In this document: positions 7,956-17,821 of the stretch, in pieces
How the letters are laid out: each line of letters starts with the position of its first letter
How positions within the stretch are numbered: position 1 is the stretch's first letter
Assembly (NCBI RefSeq): GCF_000013185.1
Contig: NC_007984.1
Location: forward strand, 443,439-462,891
Direction of reading: 5' to 3'
Origin: Baumannia cicadellinicola str. Hc (Homalodisca coagulata)
GTDB lineage: Bacteria > Pseudomonadota > Gammaproteobacteria > Enterobacterales > Enterobacteriaceae
DNA: 19,453 nt
Program-made: the position numbers and the translations under genes
Notes under the pieces: model-generated
What the model saw: the letters and a program-made list of their open reading frames with translations, nothing else
What the model was told of the DNA's origin: nothing
Database searches by the model: none

Positions 7956-8924
7956 CTAATTTAGGTGATGACTAATATTGTGGTAAGTACGTAGATAAAG
8001 TAGACAATTAAGTAAAGATTCGTCTAATGGGGCTTCAATACGTAATATTTCACCACTGATAGGATGTTTAAAGCTAAGTGCTACTGCATGCAAAAATAAT
8101 CTACTTAAACCACACTTTTTAAGTTGCTGATCAAATTCATTATCACCATAACGATCGTCAAATGCTATTGGATGACCAGCATATTGGCTATGTACTCGTA
8201 TTTGGTGGGTACGGCCAGTAATAGGGCTAGCATTAACTAATGTTGCTATTGTGAAATTTTCTTCAATCTTAAAAAAGGTCTTTGACATTTTACCGTCACT
8301 ACTAACTTGTACTATGTGTTTACCATTAGATTGAATTTTTTTCATTAATGGTACCTCTACAACAGTATCCGATTCCCACTGACCTCGTACTAGTGCGAGA
8401 TAATGTTTGTTGATATTTTTCATGCGTAATTGTTCATGCATCAAACGTAACGCGGAACGTTTTTTTGCTACAAGTAAAGCTCCGGAGGTATCACGGTCTA
8501 ATCTATGTATTAGCTCTAAAAATTTAGCGAATGGCCATAGTGCACGTAATCCTTCTATAACGCCAAAGCTTAATTTATAACCACCATGTACTGCAGTTCC
8601 TGCAGGCTTATTTAAGACTAATATATAATCATCTTCGTATAAGATAGTATCAGCCAGAACTGCTACTTTTTTTAGTTGGGGAGAAAATAGCTGAGTAATG
8701 TTATTCCTCCACACCGGAGGAAGGCGTATCTGATCGCCACTTTGTAGTTTATATTGAGGTTTAATTCTTTTCTTATTAATGCGAACCTCTCCTTTACGTA
8801 TAATACGATAAATTAAACTTTTAGGTACTCCCTTAAGTTTAGTACGTAAGAAATTATCAATTCTTTGACCTGCTTCATGTATAGATATACTAATAAAAGA
8901 TATCTGAGAATTATGTTCTTTCAT
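7956..8924 (-). CDS. rluC: 23S rRNA pseudouridine synthase RluC (positions 955/2504/2580)
   Basis: This 322-residue protein (319 in E. coli) has an N-terminal S4 RNA-binding domain (GQRIDNFLRTKLKGVPKS, KGEVRINKKRIKPQYKLQSGD, about 19-66) and a C-terminal RluA-type catalytic domain. The catalytic aspartate is Asp143 in HRLDRDTSG. TGRTHQIRVH and GHPIAFDDRYGD are the other family motifs. It isomerises three uridines in 23S rRNA near the peptidyl-transferase centre. It is divergent from rne, as in E. coli. It keeps the full length, unlike many modification enzymes in tiny genomes. Confidence 0.96.
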   Translation of the reverse strand: MKEHNSQISFISISIHEAGQRIDNFLRTKLKGVPKSLIYRIIRKGEVRINKKRIKPQYKLQSGDQIRLPPVWRNNITQLFSPQLKKVAVLADTILYEDDYILVLNKPAGTAVHGGYKLSFGVIEGLRALWPFAKFLELIHRLDRDTSGALLVAKKRSALRLMHEQLRMKNINKHYLALVRGQWESDTVVEVPLMKKIQSNGKHIVQVSSDGKMSKTFFKIEENFTIATLVNASPITGRTHQIRVHSQYAGHPIAFDDRYGDNEFDQQLKKCGLSRLFLHAVALSFKHPISGEILRIEAPLDESLLNCLLYLRTYHNISHHLN

Positions 8925-9441
8925 ATAAATTGATTATTATCATCCAATTTATTGCTAACTAATTTTAACTAACTAATGTAAGTAACTACTAGATTACTTA
9001 GGTTATTATTATCAATAATTATTAATTAATCATCAGAAAACAAAAATTAGTATTTATTCGTAAATATAATTATTTATGCGATAGTCAAAACTTCTAATTA
9101 TTAATAGCTAAAGTCGTCTTGCTATGTGCATATCAGCAATGAAATAATAGTATTTGTTAGAAACAATGTGAATATACTTGATCAAACTAAAACACAGCAA
9201 TGGTATCAGAAGTAATGATGAATCTAACCGCAACAGGCAATTATAGTTAAAATAATACGCATTCCACCCTCTGTAAATAGTATTTAATATTTTACAAACT
9301 ACCGTAATAATCATTAAGGTTGGTTCATGGCTGGCTTTGTGTCAAGTAAATAAAGTTACAGAGCTATTAGTGATGACAAGGCTAGCTATGCATTTCGTTT
9401 GCTTGCCGCTCTGATGCTAATACATAATCAATGAGTAAGCT
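8925..9441 (+). promoter_or_regulatory. Divergent rluC/rne spacer with probable long rne 5' leader
   Basis: This 517-bp stretch has no believable gene; a 68-codon minus-strand frame at 9108-9314 has no recognisable motif. The left half is extremely AT-rich. From about 9310 to 9441 the composition turns richer in G+C than other spacers, and there is a stem-forming segment at 9380-9407. E. coli rne has an untranslated leader of roughly 360 bases through which RNase E represses its own message; a similar leader is likely here. A weak promoter candidate is TTGCTA (9119-9124), 18 bases, AATAAT (9143-9148). The leader is inference from context and composition. Confidence 0.4.
9380..9407 (+). promoter_or_regulatory. 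Candidate stem-loop in the rne leader
   Basis: GGCTAGC (9380-9386) pairs with GCTTGCC (9401-9407), giving 3+3 base pairs around a central T-T mismatch and a 14-base loop. It ends 37 bases before the rne start. The E. coli rne leader has hairpins needed for autoregulation; whether this corresponds to one of them cannot be told without a structural alignment. Confidence 0.35.
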
Positions 9442-9444
9442 ATG

Positions 9445-11211
9445 ATGAAAAGAATGTTAATCAATGCAACTCAACATGAAGAGTTGCGTATCGCTTTAGT
9501 AGATGGTCAAAAATTATATGACCTAGATATTGAAAGTTTAGGACATGAACAGAAAAAAGCTAATATATATAAGGGTATTATTACTAGAATTGAACAAAGT
9601 CTTGAAGCTGCTTTTGTTGATCATGGTGCTGAGCGTCATGGTTTCTTACCATTTAAGGAAATTTCTCGGGAATATTTTCCACCTAACTCTACTAATAAGC
9701 TAAATATTAAAGACGTACTACGTGAAGGACAAGAAATTATTGTACAAATAGATAAAGAAGAACGAGGTAATAAAGGCGCTGCACTTACTACTTTTATTAG
9801 CTTAGCAGGAAGTTATCTTGTTTTGATGCCGAATAACCCTCGTGCAGGAGGAATTTCGCGTCGTATTGAAGGAGAATCTAGGAATGAGCTTAAGGAAGCA
9901 CTATCGTTACTAGAATTACCAGAAGGTATGGGTCTAATTATTCGTACAGCAGGGATAGGTAAGTCAGCTGAAGCATTACAGTGGGATTTATCATTTCGTC
10001 TTCAGCATTGGCAGGCTATCAAAAAAATAGCGAACAGTCGTCCAGCACCATTTTTAATTCATCAGGAGAGTAATGTTCTTGTACGTGCTTTTCGTGATTA
10101 TCTTCGGCCTGATATTGGTGAAATTCTCATAGATAACTCTAACATTTTGGATTTAGCTAAAAAACATATTACCTTGTTAGGACGACCAGACTTTACTAGC
10201 AAAATTAAGTTCTATAATGGGGAAACTCCACTTTTTAGCCACTACCAGATAGAATCACAGATTGAGTCTGCTTTTCAGCGTGAAGTACGTTTACCTTCTG
10301 GTGGTTCAATAGTTATTGATACTACTGAGGCACTAACGGCAATAGATATTAATTCAGCACGTTCAACACGCGGTAGTGATATCGAAGAAACTGCCTTTAA
10401 TACTAACCTAGAAGCAGTAGAAGAAATAGCTCGTCAATTACGTTTGCGAGATCTAGCTGGTTTAATAGTTATAGACTTTATTGATATGACACCGATACGT
10501 CATCAACGCTTAGTAGAAAATTGCTTACGTGATGCTGTACGTCAAGATAGAGCTCGTATTCAGATAGGACGAATATCCCGTTTTGGTCTATTAGAACTTT
10601 CTCGCCAACGTCTAAGTTCATCGTTACGTGATTCTAGTCATCATTTATGCCCACGTTGCGGTGGTACAGGTACGATTCGTGATAACGAATCACTATCACT
10701 TTCTATCTTACGTGTAATTGAAGAAGAAACCCTAAAAGACAACACGCATGAAGTACATGCAATAGTACCTGTACCCATTGCTTCTTATTTACTTAATGAA
10801 AAACGTGATGCTATTAATGCTATTGAAAAGCGCCAAGGTGGAGTGCGTGCAGTTATTGTGCCTAATGATCAAATGCAAACTCCACATTATATTGTTCTAC
10901 GAAGACGTAAGGGTGAAAAAGCCACCACACTCAGTTATTTATTACCAAAACTATACTGTACAGCTAAAATGAACTTAGCTGAAGATATCCCTAATGAACG
11001 AAAAAGTTCCGATAAGCCTTATCTAGCTAAACAAGATAAGTTACAATTACCACACCAAAATACTAAGCTCATTATTGCAACTATGAGTGATGTGGTTATT
11101 CAAATTATATCTAGTTTACGGTCTTTAGCTAGTATCGAATTTCTTTTCGAACCAAAATATAACGAAATACTATCTCATCTAATAAAAGGCATATTTTATT
11201 TTGCATACTAA
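9445..11211 (+). CDS. rne: Ribonuclease E, catalytic domain only (C-terminal scaffold lost)
   Basis: 588 residues from the second of two adjacent ATGs; the second matches E. coli [11 protein letters not shown]. coli RNase E is 1061 residues. The S1 RNA-binding region ([20 protein letters not shown]) and DNase I-like catalytic region are intact. The metal-binding aspartates equivalent to E. coli Asp303 and Asp346 are in AIDINSA and VIDFIDM, and the zinc link CPRC that joins subunits is at about 402-405. Similarity continues through [17 protein letters not shown] and the SYLLPK segment near residue 500. After that about 88 residues follow that I do not recognise, ending in a hydrophobic stretch ([10 protein letters not shown]). 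The unstructured half that binds RhlB, enolase and PNPase is absent, so a classical degradosome cannot form on this protein. mRNA decay and rRNA/tRNA processing should remain. Confidence 0.96.
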   Translation: MKRMLINATQHEELRIALVDGQKLYDLDIESLGHEQKKANIYKGIITRIEQSLEAAFVDHGAERHGFLPFKEISREYFPPNSTNKLNIKDVLREGQEIIVQIDKEERGNKGAALTTFISLAGSYLVLMPNNPRAGGISRRIEGESRNELKEALSLLELPEGMGLIIRTAGIGKSAEALQWDLSFRLQHWQAIKKIANSRPAPFLIHQESNVLVRAFRDYLRPDIGEILIDNSNILDLAKKHITLLGRPDFTSKIKFYNGETPLFSHYQIESQIESAFQREVRLPSGGSIVIDTTEALTAIDINSARSTRGSDIEETAFNTNLEAVEEIARQLRLRDLAGLIVIDFIDMTPIRHQRLVENCLRDAVRQDRARIQIGRISRFGLLELSRQRLSSSLRDSSHHLCPRCGGTGTIRDNESLSLSILRVIEEETLKDNTHEVHAIVPVPIASYLLNEKRDAINAIEKRQGGVRAVIVPNDQMQTPHYIVLRRRKGEKATTLSYLLPKLYCTAKMNLAEDIPNERKSSDKPYLAKQDKLQLPHQNTKLIIATMSDVVIQIISSLRSLASIEFLFEPKYNEILSHLIKGIFYFAY

Positions 11212-11596
11212 AATCACCAAAATTCTTTCACTTTAGTTAAATATAGAAAATCGTGAGCAGCACAGAAGAGATTAAATTAGCTAATAACTTCAAAGGCTGT
11301 TCAATAACTTTATAACAAAAATACTCTAAATTTATATTTAGTACAGAATTTTAATTGTATTACCTATATCTAATTAGGTGATATAGATAAATCGAACTAT
11401 TATAGCAAATATTACCAATTTCGTTAACTATTACCTTGAAAGATTACAGTTTTTATATGTAATAATCCTAACGTGGCAAATTAGTAAATGTTCTGCAGCA
11501 ATCTCTTATAGAGTATAGAGATTACTACAAGAGATCACTACAATGGTAACATCAAAACTGTAGTACATGTCTTCTCATGTAATTCAATATTATTTT
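11212..11596. other. Non-coding spacer between rne and pyrC (site of flagellar gene loss)
   Basis: I see no gene in this stretch of nearly 385 bp. In E. coli the segment between rne and pyrC holds flg genes, murJ, rimJ, mdtH, grxB and others, all on a path consistent with the gene directions here; none remains. No clear remnant of the RNase E scaffold was recognised. It contains a short dyad (CTATATC/GATATAG near 11363-11385) and the tandem repeat at 11517-11542 close to pyrC. Confidence 0.55.
11500..11542 (+). repeat. Hairpin and imperfect 13-bp tandem repeat upstream of pyrC
   Basis: AGAGATTACTACA (11517-11529) is followed directly by AGAGATCACTACA (11530-11542), differing at one base. AATCTCT (11500-11506) can pair with AGAGATT (11517-11523) of the first copy. 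The element ends about 55 bases before the probable pyrC start. In E. coli and Salmonella the pyrC leader folds to control translation by pyrimidine levels; a related role here is only a guess. Confidence 0.5.
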
Positions 11597-12661
11597 ATGA
11601 AAAAACTACAACAACCTATATTAATAAAAATTCGTAGACCAGATGATTGGCATGTTCATTTACGTGATAATGATATGTTACGTACAGTACTACCATATAC
11701 TAGCCGTTATTTTGGTCGCGCAATTATTATGCCAAATATTATACCACCAGTTACTACTATTAATCAAGCTAAAGCCTATCGCAAACGCATCATTGATATA
11801 GCAACTCAACTGCCTAATAAGCATCAATTTAAACCTTTAATGACTTGTTATATAACTGAATCATCGAAAAATTGGGAATTAATTGAAGGTTACCGACAAA
11901 AGATTTTTACTGCGGCTAAACTTTATCCAGCTTATGCAACAACTAATACGCAACATGGAGTGACGAATATTACTACTATTTATCCTCTATTATCGACTAT
12001 GCAAGATATCGGTATGCCATTGTTGGTTCATGGCGAAGTTACTAATCCTGAAATTGATATTTTTGATCGTGAAGCTGTATTTATTGATCAGATACTTGAG
12101 CCTCTTCGTCGTATATTTCCAGCATTAAAAATCGTTTTTGAACATATTACAACTAAAGAAGCAGTGGACTATATCCTAGCAGGAGATAGATATCTTGGAG
12201 CTACTATTACACCACAGCATTTAATTTTTAACCGTAACCATATGCTCGTAGATGGAATTCACCCACACCTTTATTGCTTACCTATTCTTAAACGTAGTAG
12301 TCACCAAAAGGCATTACGTGCGGCAATAACTAGCGGTTGTAATCGTTTTTTTTTAGGTACAGATACAGCACCACATACACGTAATACTAAAGAATCATAT
12401 TGTGGTTGTGCTGGTGTATTTAGTGCACCTATTGCATTACCTGCTTATGCTACTGTTTTTGAAGAGTTAAATGCATTCAATTATTTCGAAAATTTTTGTT
12501 CTATAAATGGACCACATTTTTATGGATTACCTATTAATGAAGATTTCATCTTTCTTCGCCGTGAATATGATTCACAAACAGAGATTATTTCTTTAGAGAA
12601 TGGAGAACAGATTTTATCAGCTTTGGTCAAACAACGATTACACTGGACCGTAAGTGATTAA
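11597..12661 (+). CDS. pyrC: Dihydroorotase
   Basis: 354 residues from the ATG at 11597 (348 in E. coli); an upstream in-frame ATG at 11567 adds ten residues with no counterpart, and neither has a clear ribosome-binding site. The enzyme closes carbamoyl-aspartate to dihydroorotate in pyrimidine synthesis. Zinc ligands are His19 and His21 in DDWHVHLRD, carbamylated Lys108 in TAAKLYPA, His145 in LVHGEV, His183 in FEHITT and Asp256 in GTDTAPH. All are present, so the enzyme should be active. [10 protein letters not shown] and the flexible-loop region also match. Its presence suggests the symbiont makes pyrimidines itself. It follows the direction of rne as in E. coli, with all genes between deleted. 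Confidence 0.97.
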   Translation: MKKLQQPILIKIRRPDDWHVHLRDNDMLRTVLPYTSRYFGRAIIMPNIIPPVTTINQAKAYRKRIIDIATQLPNKHQFKPLMTCYITESSKNWELIEGYRQKIFTAAKLYPAYATTNTQHGVTNITTIYPLLSTMQDIGMPLLVHGEVTNPEIDIFDREAVFIDQILEPLRRIFPALKIVFEHITTKEAVDYILAGDRYLGATITPQHLIFNRNHMLVDGIHPHLYCLPILKRSSHQKALRAAITSGCNRFFLGTDTAPHTRNTKESYCGCAGVFSAPIALPAYATVFEELNAFNYFENFCSINGPHFYGLPINEDFIFLRREYDSQTEIISLENGEQILSALVKQRLHWTVSD

Positions 12662-12676
12662 AGATATAGTGATTAG

Positions 12677-12696
12677 TTGATAAGATAAATTATCAA
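12677..12696 (+). terminator. Hairpin downstream of pyrC
   Basis: TTGATAA (12677-12683) and TTATCAA (12690-12696) form a perfect 7-bp AT-rich stem with a 6-base loop, sixteen bases after the pyrC stop. No U-tract follows and the stem is weak, so terminator function is uncertain. Confidence 0.35.
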
Positions 12697-12735
12697 ATGT
12701 GAATAATTTACTCTTAATGAATATTCTTTATATCA

Positions 12736-12753
12736 TGATATGATATAATCATA
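12736..12753 (+). promoter_or_regulatory. Extended -10 promoter candidate before sppA
   Basis: TGATATGATATAATCATA contains TGATATAAT (12741-12749), a perfect extended -10 (TGnTATAAT). Transcription would start near 12756, about 20 bases before the sppA ATG. No good -35 hexamer stands 16-18 bases upstream, which extended -10 promoters can tolerate. The core ATGAT-ATA-ATCAT is a perfect dyad. The same 18 bases recur at 15797-15814. Confidence 0.6.
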
Positions 12754-12776
12754 ATTTTATTAATAAATGAGCGCTT

Positions 12777-14633
12777 ATGTATTTATCCATGATAACCTTA
12801 TGGAAAATAATAGTTAACCCTTTGATATTTAGTTGGCGTTTACTTATTTTTTTCCGTGAATTAATAGCAAATTTATTTATATTACTACTAATAGTAGTGA
12901 TTGTTAATATTTGCTTGCATATAACTAATACTACACCTTCTTTCATGAAGAAAGGTGCTTTAGTTATGGATCTCAAAGGATTTATTGTAGATCAATCTAT
13001 AGAAAAGAAAAAGTTACGATTATTTAATCGTAATTTACACAATGGATCAAATTATACTATACCAGAAAATTCTTTATTTGATATAGTTAATATACTACGT
13101 CAGGCTAAAAATAATAACCATATTACTGGTTTAGTACTATTACTTAAAAATTTTTACGGGGCGGATCAACCTTCTTTACAGTATATAGGTAAAGCACTAC
13201 ATGAATTCCGTAATAGCGGTAAACCTATTTATGCTGTAGGTGATAATTATAGTCAAGCACAATATTTTCTTGCTAGCTATGCTAATAAAATTTACCTGTT
13301 ACCACAGGGAGAAGTAGATTTACATGGTTTTGCCACTAATAATTTATATTATAAATCTTTATTAGATAAATTAAGAATTAATAGCCATGTTTTCCGTGTT
13401 GGTACCTATAAATCAGCAGCTGAACCTTTCTTACGTGATAATATGTCTAAAGCAGCCAGAGATGCAGATAGTCGTTGGACTAAACAGTTATGGCAAAACT
13501 ATCTCAATATAGTTGCTACTAATAGAAATTTAACACCACAACAGTTATTTCCTAATTTATCTACTATACTAAAAAAATTTAGTGCAGTTAAAGGTGATAC
13601 GGCACAGTATGCATTAAAAAATAAATGGGTAGATGAAGTTCTTTCAAGGTCCCAAATTGATAATATAATGATTAAAGCTTTTGGTTTTAATGATCAAAAT
13701 AAATCATTTAATAGCATTAGTATTTATGATTATCATAAAATTTATCCTATACAGCAAAAAAATACACTACATAGTGCACAAATAGCCGTTATTTTTGTAG
13801 ATGGCACTATTACTAATGAACAAGAAAGACCAGGATTAGTTAATTGTGATAAAATTGCATTTCAGATACGTAATGCTTGCTTAGATCCCAATGTTAAAGC
13901 TCTTATTTTAAGAGTTAATAGCCCAGGAGGCAGTGTAAATGCATCCGAAATAATTCGTGCAGAGTTAGAAACTACGCGTAATGCTAATAAACCAATAGTA
14001 ATCTCTATGGGTGGTATGGCAGCTTCTGGTGGTTACTGGATTTCTACTCCAGGAAACATAATTATCGCTAGCCCTAGTACTATTACTGGATCTATTGGTA
14101 TTTTTGGTATAGTTCATACAATAGAAAACTTGCTTGATTACGTTGGTATACATGCTGATGGTGTTGCTACATCGCCAATAGCTGGAACATCGATAACTAA
14201 AAAATTACCAGCTGAGTTATCAACAATGATGCAATTGAATGTAGAGAATGGCTATAATAACTTTGTTTCTTTAGTAGCACAGTCTCGTAATAAAACTATA
14301 AGTGAAATAGAAAAAATTGCTCAGGGTCATATCTGGATCGGTAGTGATGCGCTCAAGAAAGGACTAGTAGATAAACTAGGTGATTTTGATGATGCGGTAA
14401 GTCAAGCAGCTAAACTAGCGAATTTAAAACAGTATAAATTAAATTGGTATATTGATGATGTTAATTTAATTAGTGCATTACTTACACAACTTAATGCTGT
14501 ATTCTTATCTATACTACCTGTTCCTATTATTAAAATGGAAAATTTTATTAATAATACAATTAGTTTATTCCCTTTAGATCAACAAAATTGTTATGCATTG
14601 TGTATGACTTGTGAACCAAATAAGTTAGACTAA
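12777..14633 (+). CDS. sppA: Signal peptide peptidase SppA (protease IV)
   Basis: 618 residues, the E. coli length. An N-terminal hydrophobic anchor at about 20-50 is followed by two tandem SppA/ClpP-like domains. The catalytic lysine is Lys212 in VGTYKSAAEPF (first domain) and the nucleophile is Ser417 in GGMAASGGYW (second domain), the same Ser-Lys pair as in E. coli. LRVNSPGGSVNASE and TITGSIGIFG are also intact. It degrades cleaved signal peptides in the inner membrane. An ATG four codons in (12789) matches the E. coli N-terminus better, while GAG five bases before 12777 supports the longer form. Upstream stands an extended -10 promoter candidate. Retention is notable in a reduced genome, since the gene is dispensable in E. 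coli. Confidence 0.96.
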   Translation: MYLSMITLWKIIVNPLIFSWRLLIFFRELIANLFILLLIVVIVNICLHITNTTPSFMKKGALVMDLKGFIVDQSIEKKKLRLFNRNLHNGSNYTIPENSLFDIVNILRQAKNNNHITGLVLLLKNFYGADQPSLQYIGKALHEFRNSGKPIYAVGDNYSQAQYFLASYANKIYLLPQGEVDLHGFATNNLYYKSLLDKLRINSHVFRVGTYKSAAEPFLRDNMSKAARDADSRWTKQLWQNYLNIVATNRNLTPQQLFPNLSTILKKFSAVKGDTAQYALKNKWVDEVLSRSQIDNIMIKAFGFNDQNKSFNSISIYDYHKIYPIQQKNTLHSAQIAVIFVDGTITNEQERPGLVNCDKIAFQIRNACLDPNVKALILRVNSPGGSVNASEIIRAELETTRNANKPIVISMGGMAASGGYWISTPGNIIIASPSTITGSIGIFGIVHTIENLLDYVGIHADGVATSPIAGTSITKKLPAELSTMMQLNVENGYNNFVSLVAQSRNKTISEIEKIAQGHIWIGSDALKKGLVDKLGDFDDAVSQAAKLANLKQYKLNWYIDDVNLISALLTQLNAVFLSILPVPIIKMENFINNTISLFPLDQQNCYALCMTCEPNKLD

Positions 14634-14648
14634 TAAAAATCATTATAA

Positions 14649-15749
<1,101 letters not shown>

Positions 15750-15763
15750 TTTGGTATAGTAAA

Positions 15764-15796
15764 ATGTTACTTTTAATTGCTAGTTAAAAGTAACAT
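15764..15796 (+). terminator. 13-bp hairpin downstream of gapA
   Basis: ATGTTACTTTTAA (15764-15776) and TTAAAAGTAACAT (15784-15796) pair perfectly around the loop TTGCTAG, fourteen bases after the gapA stop. No U-run follows; instead the 18-bp promoter-like repeat starts at the very next base. It may end or protect the abundant gapA message. Confidence 0.65.
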
Positions 15797-15814
15797 TGAT
15801 ATGATATAATCATA
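15797..15814 (+). promoter_or_regulatory. Extended -10 promoter candidate upstream of minC
   Basis: This is an exact second copy of the 18 bases at 12736-12753, again with TGATATAAT (15802-15810). Transcription would begin near 15817 and give a leader of about 175 bases before minC. It directly abuts the gapA hairpin. No convincing -35 is visible. Confidence 0.5.
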
Positions 15815-15820
15815 TTATTA

Positions 15821-15849
15821 CTAATTTTTAGAGAAAATTAGCTAATTTT
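15821..15849 (+). repeat. Three-arm inverted repeat in the minC leader
   Basis: CTAATTTT (15821-15828), AAAATTAG (15834-15841) and CTAATTTT (15842-15849) follow one another. The middle arm can pair with the first (8 bp, 5-base loop); it is also the left half of a perfect 16-bp palindrome with the third. The first stem would lie at the 5' end of a transcript from the promoter candidate just upstream. The rest of the spacer to minC, to 15991, is AT-rich with nothing else recognised. Confidence 0.5.
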
Positions 15850-15991
15850 TATCAGCTAGCATATATATTTTAATATTGAAGTATTGATTGCTCTGTTTAT
15901 ATAAACTAAATTATGATTTATTCATAATTATATATTATCTATCTTACTTTTAAAAAAATAATCTTATATACCAAGATCTGAGTTAAGATGT

Positions 15992-16687
15992 ATGATACAT
16001 GCCCCTATTGATTTTAAAGGCAGTAATTTTACTTTGTTAGTAATTCATATTTATGATGCACCAATAGAAGTAATTATCCAGGCAATACAAGATAAAATAA
16101 CACAAGCACCCCAATTACTAAAAAATGCACCTGTTATTCTCAATGTAGCTAGCCTTAGTCCAGAATGTAATTGGATAAATTTATTAAAAGCAATATTATC
16201 AACGGGTCTACATGTAGTAGCAGTAAGTGGTTGTAATAATTCTACATTAAAAAATGATATTATTATTAGTGGTTTACCATTAATAACTGAAGGTCAGACA
16301 CTTCAATGTAGTAGCTATACAACAACACCAATAAAATCAACATTATCTATTAATAATAAAACAAAGTTAATACATACTCCAATTAGATCTGGGCAACAAA
16401 TTTATGCCAAGAATAGTGATTTAGTGATTACTAATAATGTTAGCGCCGGTGCAGAACTAATTGCAGATGGCAATATTCATATTTATGGTATGATGCGTGG
16501 ACGTGCTCTAGCTGGTGCATCAGGTGACTCTCATTGTCAAATTTTCTGCAGTTATCTGTTTCCAGAGTTAGTATCTATTGCTGGTCAATATTGGATTGAC
16601 GATCAAATTCCAGCAGAGCTGTTAGGTAAAGCTGGGCGTATTTACCTGCATTGCGATGCACTTTCTATCCAACCTTTAATTTTTTAA
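15992..16687 (+). CDS. minC: Septum site-determining protein MinC
   Basis: The 231-residue protein is the E. coli length. The N-terminal FtsZ-inhibiting domain ([34 protein letters not shown]) is followed by a shorter, less conserved hinge at about 105-125. The C-terminal beta-helical dimerisation and MinD-binding domain has [22 protein letters not shown] and [13 protein letters not shown]. MinC blocks Z-ring assembly at the poles when recruited by MinD. The start is supported by alignment with E. coli MSNTPIELKGSSFTL. The first gene of minCDE, 16 bp before minD. Confidence 0.97.
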   Translation: MIHAPIDFKGSNFTLLVIHIYDAPIEVIIQAIQDKITQAPQLLKNAPVILNVASLSPECNWINLLKAILSTGLHVVAVSGCNNSTLKNDIIISGLPLITEGQTLQCSSYTTTPIKSTLSINNKTKLIHTPIRSGQQIYAKNSDLVITNNVSAGAELIADGNIHIYGMMRGRALAGASGDSHCQIFCSYLFPELVSIAGQYWIDDQIPAELLGKAGRIYLHCDALSIQPLIF

Positions 16688-16703
16688 ATAAAGGAATTAT
16701 TTT

Positions 16704-17516
16704 ATGGCACGCATTATAGTTGTTACTTCAGGTAAAGGCGGTGTGGGAAAAACTACATCTAGTGCTGCTCTTGCTACTGGTTTAGCAAGCAAAAACCACA
16801 AAACAGTAGTAATTGATTTTGATATTGGTTTACGTAATCTAGATTTAATTATGGGATGTGAACGTAGAGTAGTATATGACTTTGTCAATGTCATACAAGG
16901 TGAAGCTAATATTAATCAAGCACTAATTAAAGATAAACATACAGAAAATTTATATATCTTACCTGCTTCTCAGACAAGAGATAAAGATATTCTGACTCGT
17001 TCAGGTGTAGAAAAGGTACTAAATAATCTCAATGAGATGGGTTTTGAATTTATGGTATGTGATTCACCGGCGGGAATAGAAAATGGTGCATTAATGGCAC
17101 TTTATTTTGCTGATGAAGCAATTATTACGACTAACCCAGAAGTTTCATCAGTACGTGATTCAGATAGAATATTAGGTATATTATCTTCTAAGTCACGCCG
17201 TGCAGAACATAATATGGTTCCTATTAAAGAACACTTATTACTAACACGTTATAATCCTAATCGAGTAAGCCGTGGTGATATGCTTAGTATGAAAGATATA
17301 GTTGATATTTTAAGAATTCCCCTATTAGGAGTAATACCAGAAGACCAATCAGTTTTACGTTGTTCTAATCAAGGTAAACCGGTAATTCTAGATAAAGATT
17401 CTAATGCTGGCAAAGCTTATTCTGATATGGTTGATCGTTTACTAGGAGATGAAATTCCTTTACGTTTTGTTCAAGAAAAGCATAAGGGATTTCTAAAACG
17501 CCTGTTTAGTGGGTAA
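16704..17516 (+). CDS. minD: Septum site-determining ATPase MinD
   Basis: 270 residues, as in E. coli. The deviant Walker A motif GKGGVGKTT is at 10-18 with the signature Lys11 and Lys16. The switch I region has DFDIGLRNLDLIMG and switch II/Walker B has VCDSPAGIE. The C-terminal GFLKRLFSG is the amphipathic membrane-targeting helix. It binds the membrane as an ATP dimer, recruits MinC, and is released by MinE-stimulated hydrolysis. Ribosome-binding site AAAGGA precedes the ATG. It is joined to minE by only 3 bp. Confidence 0.98.
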   Translation: MARIIVVTSGKGGVGKTTSSAALATGLASKNHKTVVIDFDIGLRNLDLIMGCERRVVYDFVNVIQGEANINQALIKDKHTENLYILPASQTRDKDILTRSGVEKVLNNLNEMGFEFMVCDSPAGIENGALMALYFADEAIITTNPEVSSVRDSDRILGILSSKSRRAEHNMVPIKEHLLLTRYNPNRVSRGDMLSMKDIVDILRIPLLGVIPEDQSVLRCSNQGKPVILDKDSNAGKAYSDMVDRLLGDEIPLRFVQEKHKGFLKRLFSG

Positions 17517-17519
17517 CTA

Positions 17520-17801
17520 ATGGCATTATTTAACTTTCTTTTCTCACGAAAACGAAATACAGCTAATTTAGCTAAAGAAAGGCTGCAAATTATCATTGCA
17601 AAAAAACGTCAAAATGAGATAATACCTGATTATCTACCTCAGCTTAAATATGATCTACTTCAAGTACTATGTAAGTATGCATCAATTACTCCGGAAATGC
17701 TATCTGTACAGTTAGAAATGAAGAATGGAGATATTTCTATCCTTGAAGTTCAAGTTATACGACCAGAAATGCTTGATAATAATAGGCTTAATAATGAATA
17801 A
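17520..17801 (+). CDS. minE: Cell division topological specificity factor MinE
   Basis: 93 residues (88 in E. coli). The N-terminal [20 protein letters not shown] combines the membrane-binding amphipathic start with the MinD-contact helix; the C-terminal part ([28 protein letters not shown]) is the topological-specificity and dimer domain. It drives pole-to-pole oscillation of MinCD. The start is three bases after the minD stop with only a weak binding site, so coupled translation is likely. The complete, undamaged minCDE set shows that division-site selection is still under selection in this cell. Confidence 0.97.
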
Positions 17802-17821
17802 ATTTTTTATGTAGCTATTAA

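Noticed and set aside
9108..9314. 68-codon open frame on the minus strand upstream of rne
   Set aside because: No recognisable motif, no ribosome-binding site, low-complexity residues typical of AT-rich spacer, and it lies across the expected rne leader.
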